The translations under genes were made by a program, and so were the position numbers. A stretch of DNA of 64,000 nucleotides from Ficedula albicollis (Eukaryota; Chordata; Aves; Passeriformes; Muscicapidae). The stretch lies in assembly GCF_000247815.1 (NCBI RefSeq), contig NC_021680.1, positions 4,860,782 through 4,924,781 of the forward strand, read 5' to 3'. The notes below the pieces were generated by a model. That model was not told the DNA's origin and did not search any database. It saw nothing but the letters and a program-made list of their open reading frames with translations. Of this stretch, positions 22,343-33,825 are shown in pieces. Position 1 is the first letter of the stretch; every line of letters begins with the position of its first letter.

Positions 22343-25296
22343 GGAAGGAAGGAAGGAAGGAAGGAAGGAAGGAAGGAAGGAAGGAAGGAAGGAAGGAAGG
22401 AAGGAAGGAAGGAAGGAAGGAAGGAAGGAAGGAAGGAAGGAAGGAAGGAAGGAAGGAAGGAAGGAAGGAAGGAAGGAAGGAAGGAAGGAAGGAAGGAAGG
22501 AAGGAAGGAAGGAAGGAAGGAAGGAAGGAAGGAAGGAAGGAAGGAAGGAAGGAAGGAAGGAAGGAAGGAAGGAAGGAAGGAAGGAAGGAAGGAAGGAAGG
22601 AAGGAAGGAAGGAAGGAAGGAAGGAAGGAAGGAAGGAAGGAAGGAAGGAAGGAAGGAAGGAAGGAAGGAAGGAAGGAAGGAAGGAAGGAAGGAAGGAAGG
22701 AAGGAAGGAAGGAAGGAAGGAAGGAAGGAAGGAAGGAAGGAAGGAAGGAAGGAAGGAAGGAAGGAAGGAAGGAAGGAAGGAAGGAAGGAAGGAAGGAAGG
22801 AAGGAAGGAAGGAAGGAAGGAAGGAAGGAAGGAAGGAAGGAAGGAAGGAAGGAAGGAAGGAAGGAAGGAAGGAAGGAAGGAAGGAAGGAAGGAAGGAAGG
22901 AAGGAAGGAAGGAAGGAAGGAAGGAAGGAAGGAAGGAAGGAAGGAAGGAAGGAAGGAAGGAAGGAAGGAAGGAAGGAAGGAAGGAAGGAAGGAAGGAAGG
23001 AAGGAAGGAAGGAAGGAAGGAAGGAAGGAAGGAAGGAAGGAAGGAAGGAAGGAAGGAAGGAAGGAAGGAAGGAAGGAAGGAAGGAAGGAAGGAAGGAAGG
23101 AAGGAAGGAAGGAAGGAAGGAAGGAAGGAAGGAAGGAAGGAAGGAAGGAAGGAAGGAAGGAAGGAAGGAAGGAAGGAAGGAAGGAAGGAAGGAAGGAAGG
23201 AAGGAAGGAAGGAAGGAAGGAAGGAAGGAAGGAAGGAAGGAAGGAAGGAAGGAAGGAAGGAAGGAAGGAAGGAAGGAAGGAAGGAAGGAAGGAAGGAAGG
23301 AAGGAAGGAAGGAAGGAAGGAAGGAAGGAAGGAAGGAAGGAAGGAAGGAAGGAAGGAAGGAAGGAAGGAAGGAAGGAAGGAAGGAAGGAAGGAAGGAAGG
23401 AAGGAAGGAAGGAAGGAAGGAAGGAAGGAAGGAAGGAAGGAAGGAAGGAAGGAAGGAAGGAAGGAAGGAAGGAAGGAAGGAAGGAAGGAAGGAAGGAAGG
23501 AAGGAAGGAAGGAAGGAAGGAAGGAAGGAAGGAAGGAAGGAAGGAAGGAAGGAAGGAAGGAAGGAAGGAAGGAAGGAAGGAAGGAAGGAAGGAAGGAAGG
23601 AAGGAAGGAAGGAAGGAAGGAAGGAAGGAAGGAAGGAAGGAAGGAAGGAAGGAAGGAAGGAAGGAAGGAAGGAAGGAAGGAAGGAAGGAAGGAAGGAAGG
23701 AAGGAAGGAAGGAAGGAAGGAAGGAAGGAAGGAAGGAAGGAAGGAAGGAAGGAAGGAAGGAAGGAAGGAAGGAAGGAAGGAAGGAAGGAAGGAAGGAAGG
23801 AAGGAAGGAAGGAAGGAAGGAAGGAAGGAAGGAAGGAAGGAAGGAAGGAAGGAAGGAAGGAAGGAAGGAAGGAAGGAAGGAAGGAAGGAAGGAAGGAAGG
23901 AAGGAAGGAAGGAAGGAAGGAAGGAAGGAAGGAAGGAAGGAAGGAAGGAAGGAAGGAAGGAAGGAAGGAAGGAAGGAAGGAAGGAAGGAAGGAAGGAAGG
24001 AAGGAAGGAAGGAAGGAAGGAAGGAAGGAAGGAAGGAAGGAAGGAAGGAAGGAAGGAAGGAAGGAAGGAAGGAAGGAAGGAAGGAAGGAAGGAAGGAAGG
24101 AAGGAAGGAAGGAAGGAAGGAAGGAAGGAAGGAAGGAAGGAAGGAAGGAAGGAAGGAAGGAAGGAAGGAAGGAAGGAAGGAAGGAAGGAAGGAAGGAAGG
24201 AAGGAAGGAAGGAAGGAAGGAAGGAAGGAAGGAAGGAAGGAAGGAAGGAAGGAAGGAAGGAAGGAAGGAAGGAAGGAAGGAAGGAAGGAAGGAAGGAAGG
24301 AAGGAAGGAAGGAAGGAAGGAAGGAAGGAAGGAAGGAAGGAAGGAAGGAAGGAAGGAAGGAAGGAAGGAAGGAAGGAAGGAAGGAAGGAAGGAAGGAAGG
24401 AAGGAAGGAAGGAAGGAAGGAAGGAAGGAAGGAAGGAAGGAAGGAAGGAAGGAAGGAAGGAAGGAAGGAAGGAAGGAAGGAAGGAAGGAAGGAAGGAAGG
24501 AAGGAAGGAAGGAAGGAAGGAAGGAAGGAAGGAAGGAAGGAAGGAAGGAAGGAAGGAAGGAAGGAAGGAAGGAAGGAAGGAAGGAAGGAAGGAAGGAAGG
24601 AAGGAAGGAAGGAAGGAAGGAAGGAAGGAAGGAAGGAAGGAAGGAAGGAAGGAAGGAAGGAAGGAAGGAAGGAAGGAAGGAAGGAAGGAAGGAAGGAAGG
24701 AAGGAAGGAAGGAAGGAAGGAAGGAAGGAAGGAAGGAAGGAAGGAAGGAAGGAAGGAAGGAAGGAAGGAAGGAAGGAAGGAAGGAAGGAAGGAAGGAAGG
24801 AAGGAAGGAAGGAAGGAAGGAAGGAAGGAAGGAAGGAAGGAAGGAAGGAAGGAAGGAAGGAAGGAAGGAAGGAAGGAAGGAAGGAAGGAAGGAAGGAAGG
24901 AAGGAAGGAAGGAAGGAAGGAAGGAAGGAAGGAAGGAAGGAAGGAAGGAAGGAAGGAAGGAAGGAAGGAAGGAAGGAAGGAAGGAAGGAAGGAAGGAAGG
25001 AAGGAAGGAAGGAAGGAAGGAAGGAAGGAAGGAAGGAAGGAAGGAAGGAAGGAAGGAAGGAAGGAAGGAAGGAAGGAAGGAAGGAAGGAAGGAAGGAAGG
25101 AAGGAAGGAAGGAAGGAAGGAAGGAAGGAAGGAAGGAAGGAAGGAAGGAAGGAAGGAAGGAAGGAAGGAAGGAAGGAAGGAAGGAAGGAAGGAAGGAAGG
25201 AAGGAAGGAAGGAAGGAAGGAAGGAAGGAAGGAAGGAAGGAAGGAAGGAAGGAAGGAAGGAAGGAAGGAAGGAAGGAAGGAAGGAAGGAAGGAAGG
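22343..25296. repeat. Perfect (GGAA)n microsatellite, about 738 copies
   Basis: The tetranucleotide runs without interruption for about 2,954 bases. All long open frames here (Lys-Glu-Gly-Arg or Leu-Pro-Ser-Phe repeats) are by-products. GGAA is the core ETS-family binding site, and all-purine DNA of this kind can form triplexes. The complete lack of interruptions suggests recent expansion or a smoothed consensus. Confidence 0.97.
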
Positions 25297-25371
25297 GAGA
25301 AAGAGAGAGAGAAAGAAAGAGAGAGAGAAAGAAAGAGAGAGAAAGAAAGAAAAAGAAAGAAAGAAAGAAAG

Positions 25372-25402
<31 letters not shown>

Positions 25403-25447
25403 GAGAAAAAAAAAAGAAGGAAAGAAAGAAAGAAAGAAAAAGAAAGA
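25297..25447. repeat. Degenerate GAAA/GAGA purine tract
   Basis: A mixture of (GAAA)n and (GAGA)n with few interruptions continues the purine-only strand after the GGAA array. It looks like the older, mutated flank of the same microsatellite locus. Confidence 0.9.
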
Positions 25448-25689
25448 TGGGCAGAAACTATGTTGTCCCTTCTCCATAGATAGTGAGAAACACTGACTTT
25501 GCACAAAATTTCAGATGGATTTACTAATTTCCAGAGCATAAACTAGATATGAAAAAAGTAATATGAGAGAGTAGCACAGAAAAATGTCCCAGTTTTCCCA
25601 GAAGATTGAGCTGAGCCACGAGACCTGGCTGGCTCTCTGCCTTTCTGGAGGCAGGTATACCAAATCTAAGAGGACAGAATGCTTTCAGT
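25448..25689. other. Unique sequence, no gene seen
   Basis: Short unique flank with no feature that I can support. Confidence 0.4.
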
Positions 25690-25860
25690 TGGCAGTGATC
25701 CTTAAAGTCCACCGAGTCCAGCTTCCCCACCCCTCCCCACCACGGCCAGGTGCATCTGTCTCACGGAATCACAGGATGCTGTTAGTTGGAAAGAACTATA
25801 CAAAGACCACCAAGAGTGTGGTCAAACACTGGAACGGACTTCCAAAAGAGAATGGTGTTA
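25690..25860. mobile_element. Composite of small CR1 scraps
   Basis: 'CCTTAAAGTCCACCGAGTCC' (25700-25720) and 'CGGAATCACAGGATG' with 'TAGTTGGAAAGAAC' (25764-25798) read as minus-strand CR1 tails. 'GTCAAACACTGGAACGGACT' (25820-25840) reads as plus-strand CR1 3' sequence. Mutual insertion of old copies is likely. Confidence 0.55.
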
Positions 25861-26399
25861 CTTAAAACCTGTCAGTTTTTAAAAGACATTTGGGCAGTCC
25901 CATCAATAATTTCCTTTAACTTTTGGTCATTCCTGCAGGTATTGTGATCATTTCAAGGCTAAAAAGAAGCTGAATATTCTTCTTTAAATACAGAACATGG
26001 CACTACCAAGGGGGATAGAACTGCTTGGTAGGACCATATGGCTCTGATAAGTGTGAGATTCAGTTTTCATGCCAAATACCCCTTCCTGCATCATGCAGAC
26101 ATTTGAATTTTGAAGGTGAGTCCTTATCCCCATTAATGCATCTCTTCCTAAAACTGAAAATTTCAACAACTCTAGATAATTGTTTTCAAAAAGTTCAGAA
26201 GGTTTCAGCTCCATTCCACAACAGCTGACAAAATATAATGTCCTTGCATACAGGTTTAAAAGGAAAAATGCTTAGTTTAAATAATTATGTCATTTATTAG
26301 TTTTTTCTGAATATTTTTCCAGTATCCACTTGAAGAAACAAACATTTATTCCCTCTTAATGGAACAGGATCCATTGTCACAATTGTTTTTTAACTACCT
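25861..26399. other. Unique sequence, no gene seen
   Basis: AT-rich, short random open frames only. Confidence 0.5.
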
Positions 26400-26620
26400 A
26401 ATAAGATCACGCTACCACAAACTGATAACACAAATGCAGCTCTTTTATTAATAATGATTAATCCAAGCATGTCATTCCATGGACTTGTCATTAGAAGATT
26501 TTTAATCTACCTAAAATCTAATTGATTTTTTTTTTCCCATTAATTGCTAATGCAGGCATCCTTGAATTTGAAGTTGTACACATCCTTTTTAATGAATGAA
26601 TAAGCAGTGGGAAGCGCTGG
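26400..26620. promoter_or_regulatory. Candidate conserved non-coding element
   Basis: Dense homeodomain-type motifs occur: 'TATTAATAATGATTAATCC' near 26450, 'CTAATTGATT' near 26518 and 'CCATTAATTGCTAATGCA' near 26537. This composition is common in deeply conserved enhancers of vertebrate gene deserts, but only cross-species alignment can tell. Confidence 0.2.
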
Positions 26621-29600
26621 AGTCAAATCTCCTGAGATGGAGGAGTTACAGTGCAATGCCAATCAGTGAGATGCTGCCACAGATTCAGACACAGGAGCTC
26701 TCCCAAATCCAAAGAAGGCACTGGGTTCAATCCAAAGGCTGTGCTCTGAAACAGAGCAGAAAGAGAAGTGATGTCATAGCCTGAACTCAAAATCTTTACA
26801 AAGAATGGTAAGCACACACAGAAATATCTCTGTGCATTGTAATCCCTCATGTCCTGATCATTTATTCCTTTATATGCACCTAAACCAAATTGAAGTCTTC
26901 ATCTCCCTCTTTCTGCCTTACTGAAGTCATTACCTTATTTACATGATCAATTTTCTCTGTGATCCTTTTCCATTATTTTCTAATATTTTAGAGGTACAGA
27001 GCAAAATATTAAAAAGAATATATAATTGTCGCACTAAAGCAGTATCTAGGAAGGATATTATTCCATCCATTACTTCAATGAAACAAAAACTATTAAATAA
27101 TAAATTATAATTCATTGTAGATTGCATTATAGTATAATAAATGTTATAATTATAACAAATTATATTAAGATCTGAATTTTTAACCTTATTTCATTATTTC
27201 AAGTTCTATTCCCTGTACTGGTTTAGAGCTTCAGGATAGAAAAAGCTTGACTTCAGAAGGAAAAAGATAAATGCAAAAATATATGGCTATGAGAGGAGAT
27301 GGAAATTTTCATTTTACCAAGTAAAGAAGTCTGTTAGCTCTTTTTTTATTGCTCTGCCATATGTCCTTCACACACAGCATGCACCTAGCCACCATGCATG
27401 AATATTCCTTACGTCTCCAGGTATTTTCAGATTTTTTTCAGGACTATGTATATTTAAAATTTTTCTTTCTAAATTTTCTATATAAAATATTATATATATG
27501 CATACAGCTACTTTTATTATATAGTATATTTATATTTTATTCATATATTGTATTGGCATTTATTTTCATTATGTACTTATAAAATTCATGTATTTATACA
27601 TTTTGTATTATTAAGGATGTGTATTTATATGCTTTTTGTAGTTAGTACATTGCATTTTCTGCAGCATGGAAAAAAATATGACTTCAGGGATTAGAAAGAT
27701 CCCCTTTCAACTCTGTCCTGGGGATTTCTGCAATTGCAAATGTATTCCACACTGCTAGAAAATGAGAGAGAACATAACTCAATCAAGGTTCACATTTCAC
27801 ATGAGTGTTGCAGGAGGTAATAGACGAGTTCACTGTTTTCTGGATGGATTTGATCTCAGTAATTTTAATGCAAACATTGCAAATCCATCAGAATTGACTT
27901 AACCTGCAGAAGGAACATGTAGTGAATTTGTAATCTGGTTTGTGGAAAAACTGATTCTAAGAATGAGAAATAATGATTACATTCTATAATGTTGAATCAA
28001 AGAAAATAAACCTTGCATTTTCCAAATACTTGGTCTATGGCTTTCCATGGATCTAATGCTACCCCATGCATAAATCATTCTAACATTTTTTAAGGTGTGA
28101 CATTATTATTCATATATATCAAAACTGTTTTCCATCAGCTTCCATTCAGCCAATTTCTTTTTTGCCTAAGCAAAACTTAAGAACCTGGAAGTGCAATGTT
28201 CTTCTGCAACTAAAATTGAGCCTAATCCTCTCTCCTTGTTGGAGTGTTTAGAGGACACCCTAATTTTACAGAACTGTAGGCCAGGCTAAAGCCTCAGTTT
28301 TATTGTCCTCCCTATTCCCCAAAATCCTTAATCAAAACCTACTGAAGTTATTAACAAAAAGAGGCAAGAAAAGCACCTGGTTGCAACAGGCTTTTGAACA
28401 AATGGAGAGTTCACTGTGAAAATCATAAATAAAACCAGATTTGATTAAGACTACCATAATATCAAAAGTGCATTCCAATAAGTGTTTAGCCAAAGGTAGA
28501 GCTCATTAAAAGGGATCTGGGGGAAAGCAAGACCAAAAAGCAATGGAAAGTAAGAAGAGAAGTAAGAGAGATGGTTACTTTGTCTGTCCTTCTATGATTT
28601 TCCACAGAGATTGCTGAGAGCAAGAGGAAATTATCACAGTTGTCTAACTTTAGTGATTTGTTCCCAAGGCTTATTTTTCCTCTCTCAGAAACCCTATAAA
28701 AATTCTGAATCTCAGGTCTTCATTAAAGAATAGCACAAAGCCTGAAAATAAAAGCCAAGAATATCCTTTTATTTTCTATCAGTGGGATTTTATTTTCTTT
28801 GCTTCTTGATTTTTTTTTAATTGATTACCTCTGAAACTTTATGAGCTGTGCAATTTCTTCTTAAAGACTTGAGTCAACAGAAGGTTGGATTGGATTTTTC
28901 CTCCTTTTAGCGTTTTCTGCCTGATTATTCTTACTTCAGCTGGCCTGTTTTCCCCACTGAATGAAGTCTGAGGCAGGGCTGTTTTATTGTAGGAGCAATG
29001 ATGCCAAATTTACAGGTTACTCTCTCTTTTATATTCTATTTCCTGCCCCAGGGCAACCTGTATCATTTGTCTGTTATTAAACAGTGTGCACTGACCATAT
29101 GAATAGTTGTGAATAGCAGTAAGAGACACAACAGGCAGAATATGTGCATGAAACTGTCTGATTTTGTGGTCTTTAAAGTTTTCCTGCTTTGCACCTAGGA
29201 ATTACCACTTGGAGAACATGCAGTCTGCCTCCTCCTTGTACCTGAATCCTGATTAAGAAATTATTTCAAAGATCAGCCAGCTTTGAAAACTTATAAATTA
29301 CGTAAAAGGCTTTAACTCGTGATTAGGGATGAAAGAAGGTGCATCCTGCATATGTAAACGAAAGTGATGAATCACAAACTGATTTTCTATTTGCATAAAC
29401 TTAAATATCTTTGAATTCAGAAGAACCAACTCGATTTTCACTCACTAGGATTCCATCCATAAATCTATTGCTTGGAAGTGGTTTAAGTTAGAAGGGTACT
29501 ATTAAGTGTGGGGGAACAAATCAGTGAGGCAATGAATTCTCTCTGTCAAATAATGACTGATTTCAGCTCCCACTAAAGGAAATATTGGTTTTGTCTGTAA

Positions 29601-30097
29601 TTTCATCATGCAACAGCTGTGCTTTAATCTTCACAGGATGCTCACAGAAAATCAAGTAATCATTTAAGATATATACACATTGGAATGTAAATATGCTGCT
29701 GTTTTGTTCCTCTTCTTATTTATGCAATTAGAGGATCAGGCTGACTAACAAGTTTTGACAGAGAATTACATACATTCTTTTCCTTTATAAACCTACAGTC
29801 CTAAACAAGTATTTCTGCAACCATTTTATCAGATTCTAAAATAACAAGAACTTTGGAAATTCATTCTTGTGCATGTCTTTTATTCCCTCATGTGTTCATC
29901 CTTCAAAACTGGTATGGATTATTCGGATCAAAATAAGAATATAAAGCAGCTATTTAATAACCAACATTTTATTTAATCCTTAATGGTGGAAGACCCAACC
30001 TAAACTGCAGTTACAGAGAACTGGAGAATTAAAAATAGAATTTTTGATGAAACACAGGGCTGAACCAGAAGAAACTTAAAGTAGTGAAAAGATGTAG
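26621..30097. other. AT-rich unique stretch, no gene seen
   Basis: Very AT-rich DNA at 27440-27650 with TATATA motifs. A second motif-dense segment lies at about 29285-29415 (TAAATTACGTAAAAGG, ATTTGCATAA). No repeat family or coding exon is recognised. Confidence 0.55.
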
Positions 30098-30224
30098 GGT
30101 ATGCAGGGCCACCTTCCACTGTCCCAGGGTGCTCCAAGCCTCATCCAGCCTGGCCTTGGGCACTTCCAGGGCCCCAGGGGCAGCCACAGCTTCCCTGGGC
30201 ACCCTGTGCTAGTGCTTCACTGGA
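30098..30224 (-). mobile_element. CR1 LINE 3' fragment
   Basis: 'CCACCTTCCACTGTCCCAGG' followed by 'GTGCTCCAAGCCTCATCCAG', 'CTGGCCTTGGGCACTTCCAG' and 'GGGCAGCCACAGCTTCCCTG' is the reverse complement of CR1 3' sequence. The extreme tail is missing. Confidence 0.85.
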
Positions 30225-30684
30225 TTAAACAGGAAAAGTTATGTTCAACCCTTTGCTAAGTCAAACTTTCCTCAAAACTCAGGAATGTCAAGCACATCAT
30301 GCATTACAACTGTGAATTTTACTGTGGAATGTTTTATACAGCAAGAGTTCACAAGAACATCTGTGCCTTAAGAAGCTTGAAGAAATTAATAATATTAGAT
30401 CAGCACCTCTAAATCATTTCCAATCTAAGGTCTGAAGTGTAGCCTTCGGCAAAGTCATGGACCATTAATATGTTGTCAGAGATATTTAATTATTCATTAG
30501 TCATTAACTCACCAATTGTTCTATCAAAACACTAATTTCTTCATGTAAATGATGAAATTTCTTTTTGCTTCCTTATTGTTAGGTGTATTTGGAAATGTGA
30601 TGAGTTTTTAATATTTATGTCTGAAGATATTCTCAACAAATAAAAGTATAACACATTGTTAAAACCTGCTAAAGCAGTAGTGCT
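30225..30684. other. Unique sequence, no gene seen
   Basis: AT-rich, with nothing supportable. Confidence 0.45.
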
Positions 30685-30834
30685 TTCATTTTTCTGGTAG
30701 TTCCTTGAGTGATGATATCAACATTATTTTTGCAGAATACTCTTTACAGTCCACTGTAGTTCATTTTTCTGGTAGTTCCTTGAGTGATGATCTCAACATT
30801 ATTTTTGCAGAATATTCTTTACAGTCCACTGTCA
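30685..30834. repeat. 75-bp tandem duplication (2 copies)
   Basis: Copies start at 30685 and 30760 with 'TTCATTTTTCTGGTAGTTCC'. They differ at about two bases (GATATCAAC versus GATCTCAAC; AATACTC versus AATATTC). Confidence 0.95.
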
Positions 30835-31360
30835 TAGAAACAGGAGTACCCCTACCATTATGTTTTATTGTAGTTATCTCAGAAAATCGTGTTTATTTCC
30901 TTTGCTCACCTCTCTTGTCATATTCAGTACGCTCATTTAGAATATGACCAGTCTCCTGTCAGCTCTCTTTTATTTTGTCCCCAAAAACGTCCCCAAACTG
31001 ATAATCTTTCTAACTTTTCTGGAGTAATTGTTGTTTCTTTTCCTACACAGTATCTTTGATATAGGTGACATTTTTCTTTTGTCTTGTACAGTTTAATGGA
31101 TTTAGTCCTTTTTCTCATGTTCTACTTTTCATGAATTCAGGTTTATTTTTCTTTATTATGTACTATAACTTGTTTCATAAACTTTCCTCATACTTACACT
31201 GTCTTCCATGGCATGTTTATTCCACTGTTCACCTGTCATAATTTTAATCCTAGAATTTGTACTAACTCCTATACAGAAGAAACTCCATGGTTATCATGTA
31301 TTCTTTCAGGCACAGGCATGAAACAAGCAAGATATGAACACATGTTGCTGAAAAAAAACA
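30835..31360. other. Unique sequence, no gene seen
   Basis: T-rich, no recognisable feature. Confidence 0.45.
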
Positions 31361-31506
31361 AACCAACCAACCAACCAACCAACCAACCAACCAACCAACC
31401 AACCAACCAACCAACCAACCAACCAACCAACCAACCAACCAACCAACCAACCAACCAACCAACCAACCAACCAACCAACCAACCAACCAACCAACCAACC
31501 AACCAA
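31361..31506. repeat. (AACC)n microsatellite, about 36 copies
   Basis: Uninterrupted AACC tetranucleotide of 146 bases. Threonine-Asn-Gln-Pro and Trp-Leu-Val-Gly frames across it are artefacts. Confidence 0.98.
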
Positions 31507-32267
31507 AGAAACCTATGGAAGAATGGTCCTAATTTTTAAAAAAAATAATTAATTTAATTTTAAAAATCTCGTGTCTTTTTAAAAACAAACTAAAATGGAT
31601 TCTGTGATAGATGTGCAGCTGTGAATTGTATCTATGGATCATGGGCCAATGTAATTGCAAGTGAATAAATTGAAATACAGGAAAATCACACTCAGATTTT
31701 CTACTCTTTTGCTTATGCTTCCTCTCAGTGTTCTTGTACTCTGTTTCCCCCAGAATCAGGAGCAAAGCTGCTCTCTTTTCACAGTAAAAATAACTTTGAT
31801 TCAAAACTACAAATGCCCCAGTTCCACGGGGAATATTGAATGGAAGCTATCAGGGATGAGACCACTGGCTCTGTTGGCTGTTCTAGAAGAACCTTTAAGC
31901 TCTCAGATTCATTGCACATGCACAGAAATCCATCCAGAATTGGATTCCCTGCAGGATACCCCTCCTACCTACCAACTGCCCTGACATCTGTAGTATGGAA
32001 AATGTGAGTAATTCATGATTTCAGGCAGAATTCCCCCAATAAATCAGAAACCTCAGTCTCACACGTAAATATGAAAAATAGCAATAACAAAACGTGATTG
32101 AAAACTGTGGCTCTCACAATATGCATCATTTTCAGTTTCTTTATTTCGATGAATTTAACTTAACTAATAAAAAAGGCATGAGAAAAAAATTCCAGAAATC
32201 TCCCTACTCCAGCTGACAATCTCAGTCAGGGAATTATTAGTGGAATTATTAGTATTATAGTTTCCTA
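31507..32267. other. Unique sequence, no gene seen
   Basis: A small 12-bp duplication of 'GGAATTATTAGT' lies at 32229-32253. Nothing else is recognised. Confidence 0.45.
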
Positions 32268-32485
32268 CTGCAGTGAGACAGGAACTGGAGCATGGTGACA
32301 TCTTGTACAAACATAAAGTTTGTAGAGCCCCCAAAATCTAGAAACAGCTAAAACCAAACTGAAAGAGATGTTTGGGCTGCAGTGAGACAGGAACTGGAGC
32401 ATGGTGACGTCTTGTACAAACATAAAGTTTGTAGAGTCCCCAAAATCTAGAAACAGCTAAAACCCAACTGAAAGAGATGTTTGGA
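32268..32485. repeat. 109-bp tandem duplication (2 copies)
   Basis: 'CTGCAGTGAGACAGGAACTG' begins copies at 32268 and 32377. The copies differ at about three positions (GACATCTTG/GACGTCTTG, AGAGCCCCC/AGAGTCCCC, AAAACCAAAC/AAAACCCAAC). Confidence 0.95.
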
Positions 32486-33691
32486 GGAATGATTGGAAAA
32501 CCCAGGAATAGATGTCTGATGCTATAACATACATGCACAAGAGCTCTATTGGATAAAGATAGGAAAAAAAAAATTGATTAGGCTTTAGGTCTCATAACTG
32601 CTGTGCAGGTCTTTATTGCCAAGTCTCCACCTGACACCAAGTACCTATTATCCCTCTACACAAAGAGGAAGTTACACTTGAAAAAATCAGAGCAGGTAGC
32701 CTCTTTCAATTTCGGCAGGTTTATTGTTTTACACTGTAAATGTGAGATAAATATGAGTATGAGCTAAAGACTGCCACTCCCATTGATCTTCAAAGCATAG
32801 TTTAATACAAACACAGCTCCTTGGTAAATGGATATTAATGTCTTTTTCCTTCCAAGGCAGCATTAAAGCCTCCTGGAAAACATCAAGTTATATGTTATAA
32901 GCTCATTACCAGAGTTTGACTTTTCCCAATCAATGTGTTCCAGATGTTATTTGAGCTTCTTCCTCTTGATGCTCTAACCTATTATGCCCCATCTTGAATA
33001 TCTCCTACAGAAAACTAGCTGTTTTTTTTAATATATATAATTCATTAGAGTGTCCCAAAGGACTTGGAGCTTTTACAGGTCTTTGTTTTCCTTCTACACT
33101 TTTGGCAAAAGAAATAAAAAGGGGAAAATTTATGCTGGGAGAATGCCAAGAGTGTCCCATTCAATCAAAATCGTGTCTTGGTGCAGAGACTATTAGTCAG
33201 TCATATTCACATTCTATCTAAATGATTAACTTGTAACACAGAAATTCTGAATTATTGTGATGTCCTTGAACTGTTCATGGGGTTTGCTGTTCACATTGTT
33301 GGGACTGTGTTTGCTTGTCACACTGATTGGAATAAAACCTGTTTTTAAAAATATTGCTTATACTGCACCAAAGCCTAGAGCAGCCTACACAGTGTATTAT
33401 CTGGAGATTTAAAAAAAAAAAATCAGTTGCATTAATTTTACTTGCAAGTACCACTCCTAATAATTCTGTGTGCAGTGCAGTAATGAAAATTGATATGAAC
33501 TTCCTCTTTGCAACACACAAATTGGAAAGACCATAGCATTAACCAATAAAAAGTACTCAGGAAATAAAGGAAGGAAATTTAAAAAATCATTTATCTTAAC
33601 AAATGTTTTGATGTCTTGACATCTTCTGAAATCACCTCCTCAAAAAAGATGTATTTTTTGTTCTGTGAGGGATCAGATGACCCTTTTGGCC
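32486..33691. other. Unique sequence, no gene seen
   Basis: AT-rich; A run at 33411-33422. No coding or repeat signature. Confidence 0.5.
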
Positions 33692-33825
33692 AGAAAGGCT
33701 GTGGAATCTCCATCCTTGGAGATGAGAATCCAACTGCTCATGGTGTCGTGTAACCTGCTCCAGCTCAACCTGCTTGAGACTCTCCAGAGGTAATTTCTAG
33801 CCTTAACCCTTCTGTGATTCTGCTT
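33692..33825 (+). mobile_element. CR1 LINE 3' end
   Basis: 'AAAGGCTGTGGAATCTCCAT' and 'CCTTGGAGATGAGAATCCAA', then 'CAACCTGCTTGAGACTCTCC' and terminal 'CTTCTGTGATTCTG', follow the order of a CR1 3' untranslated end with small internal deletions. Confidence 0.8.

Noticed and set aside
22247..25539. Open frames of more than 1,000 codons on both strands
   Set aside because: By-products of (GGAA)n; pure KEGR or LPSF repeats with random flanks.
31213..31539. Thr-Asn-Gln-Pro repeat protein
   Set aside because: Translation of the (AACC)n microsatellite.
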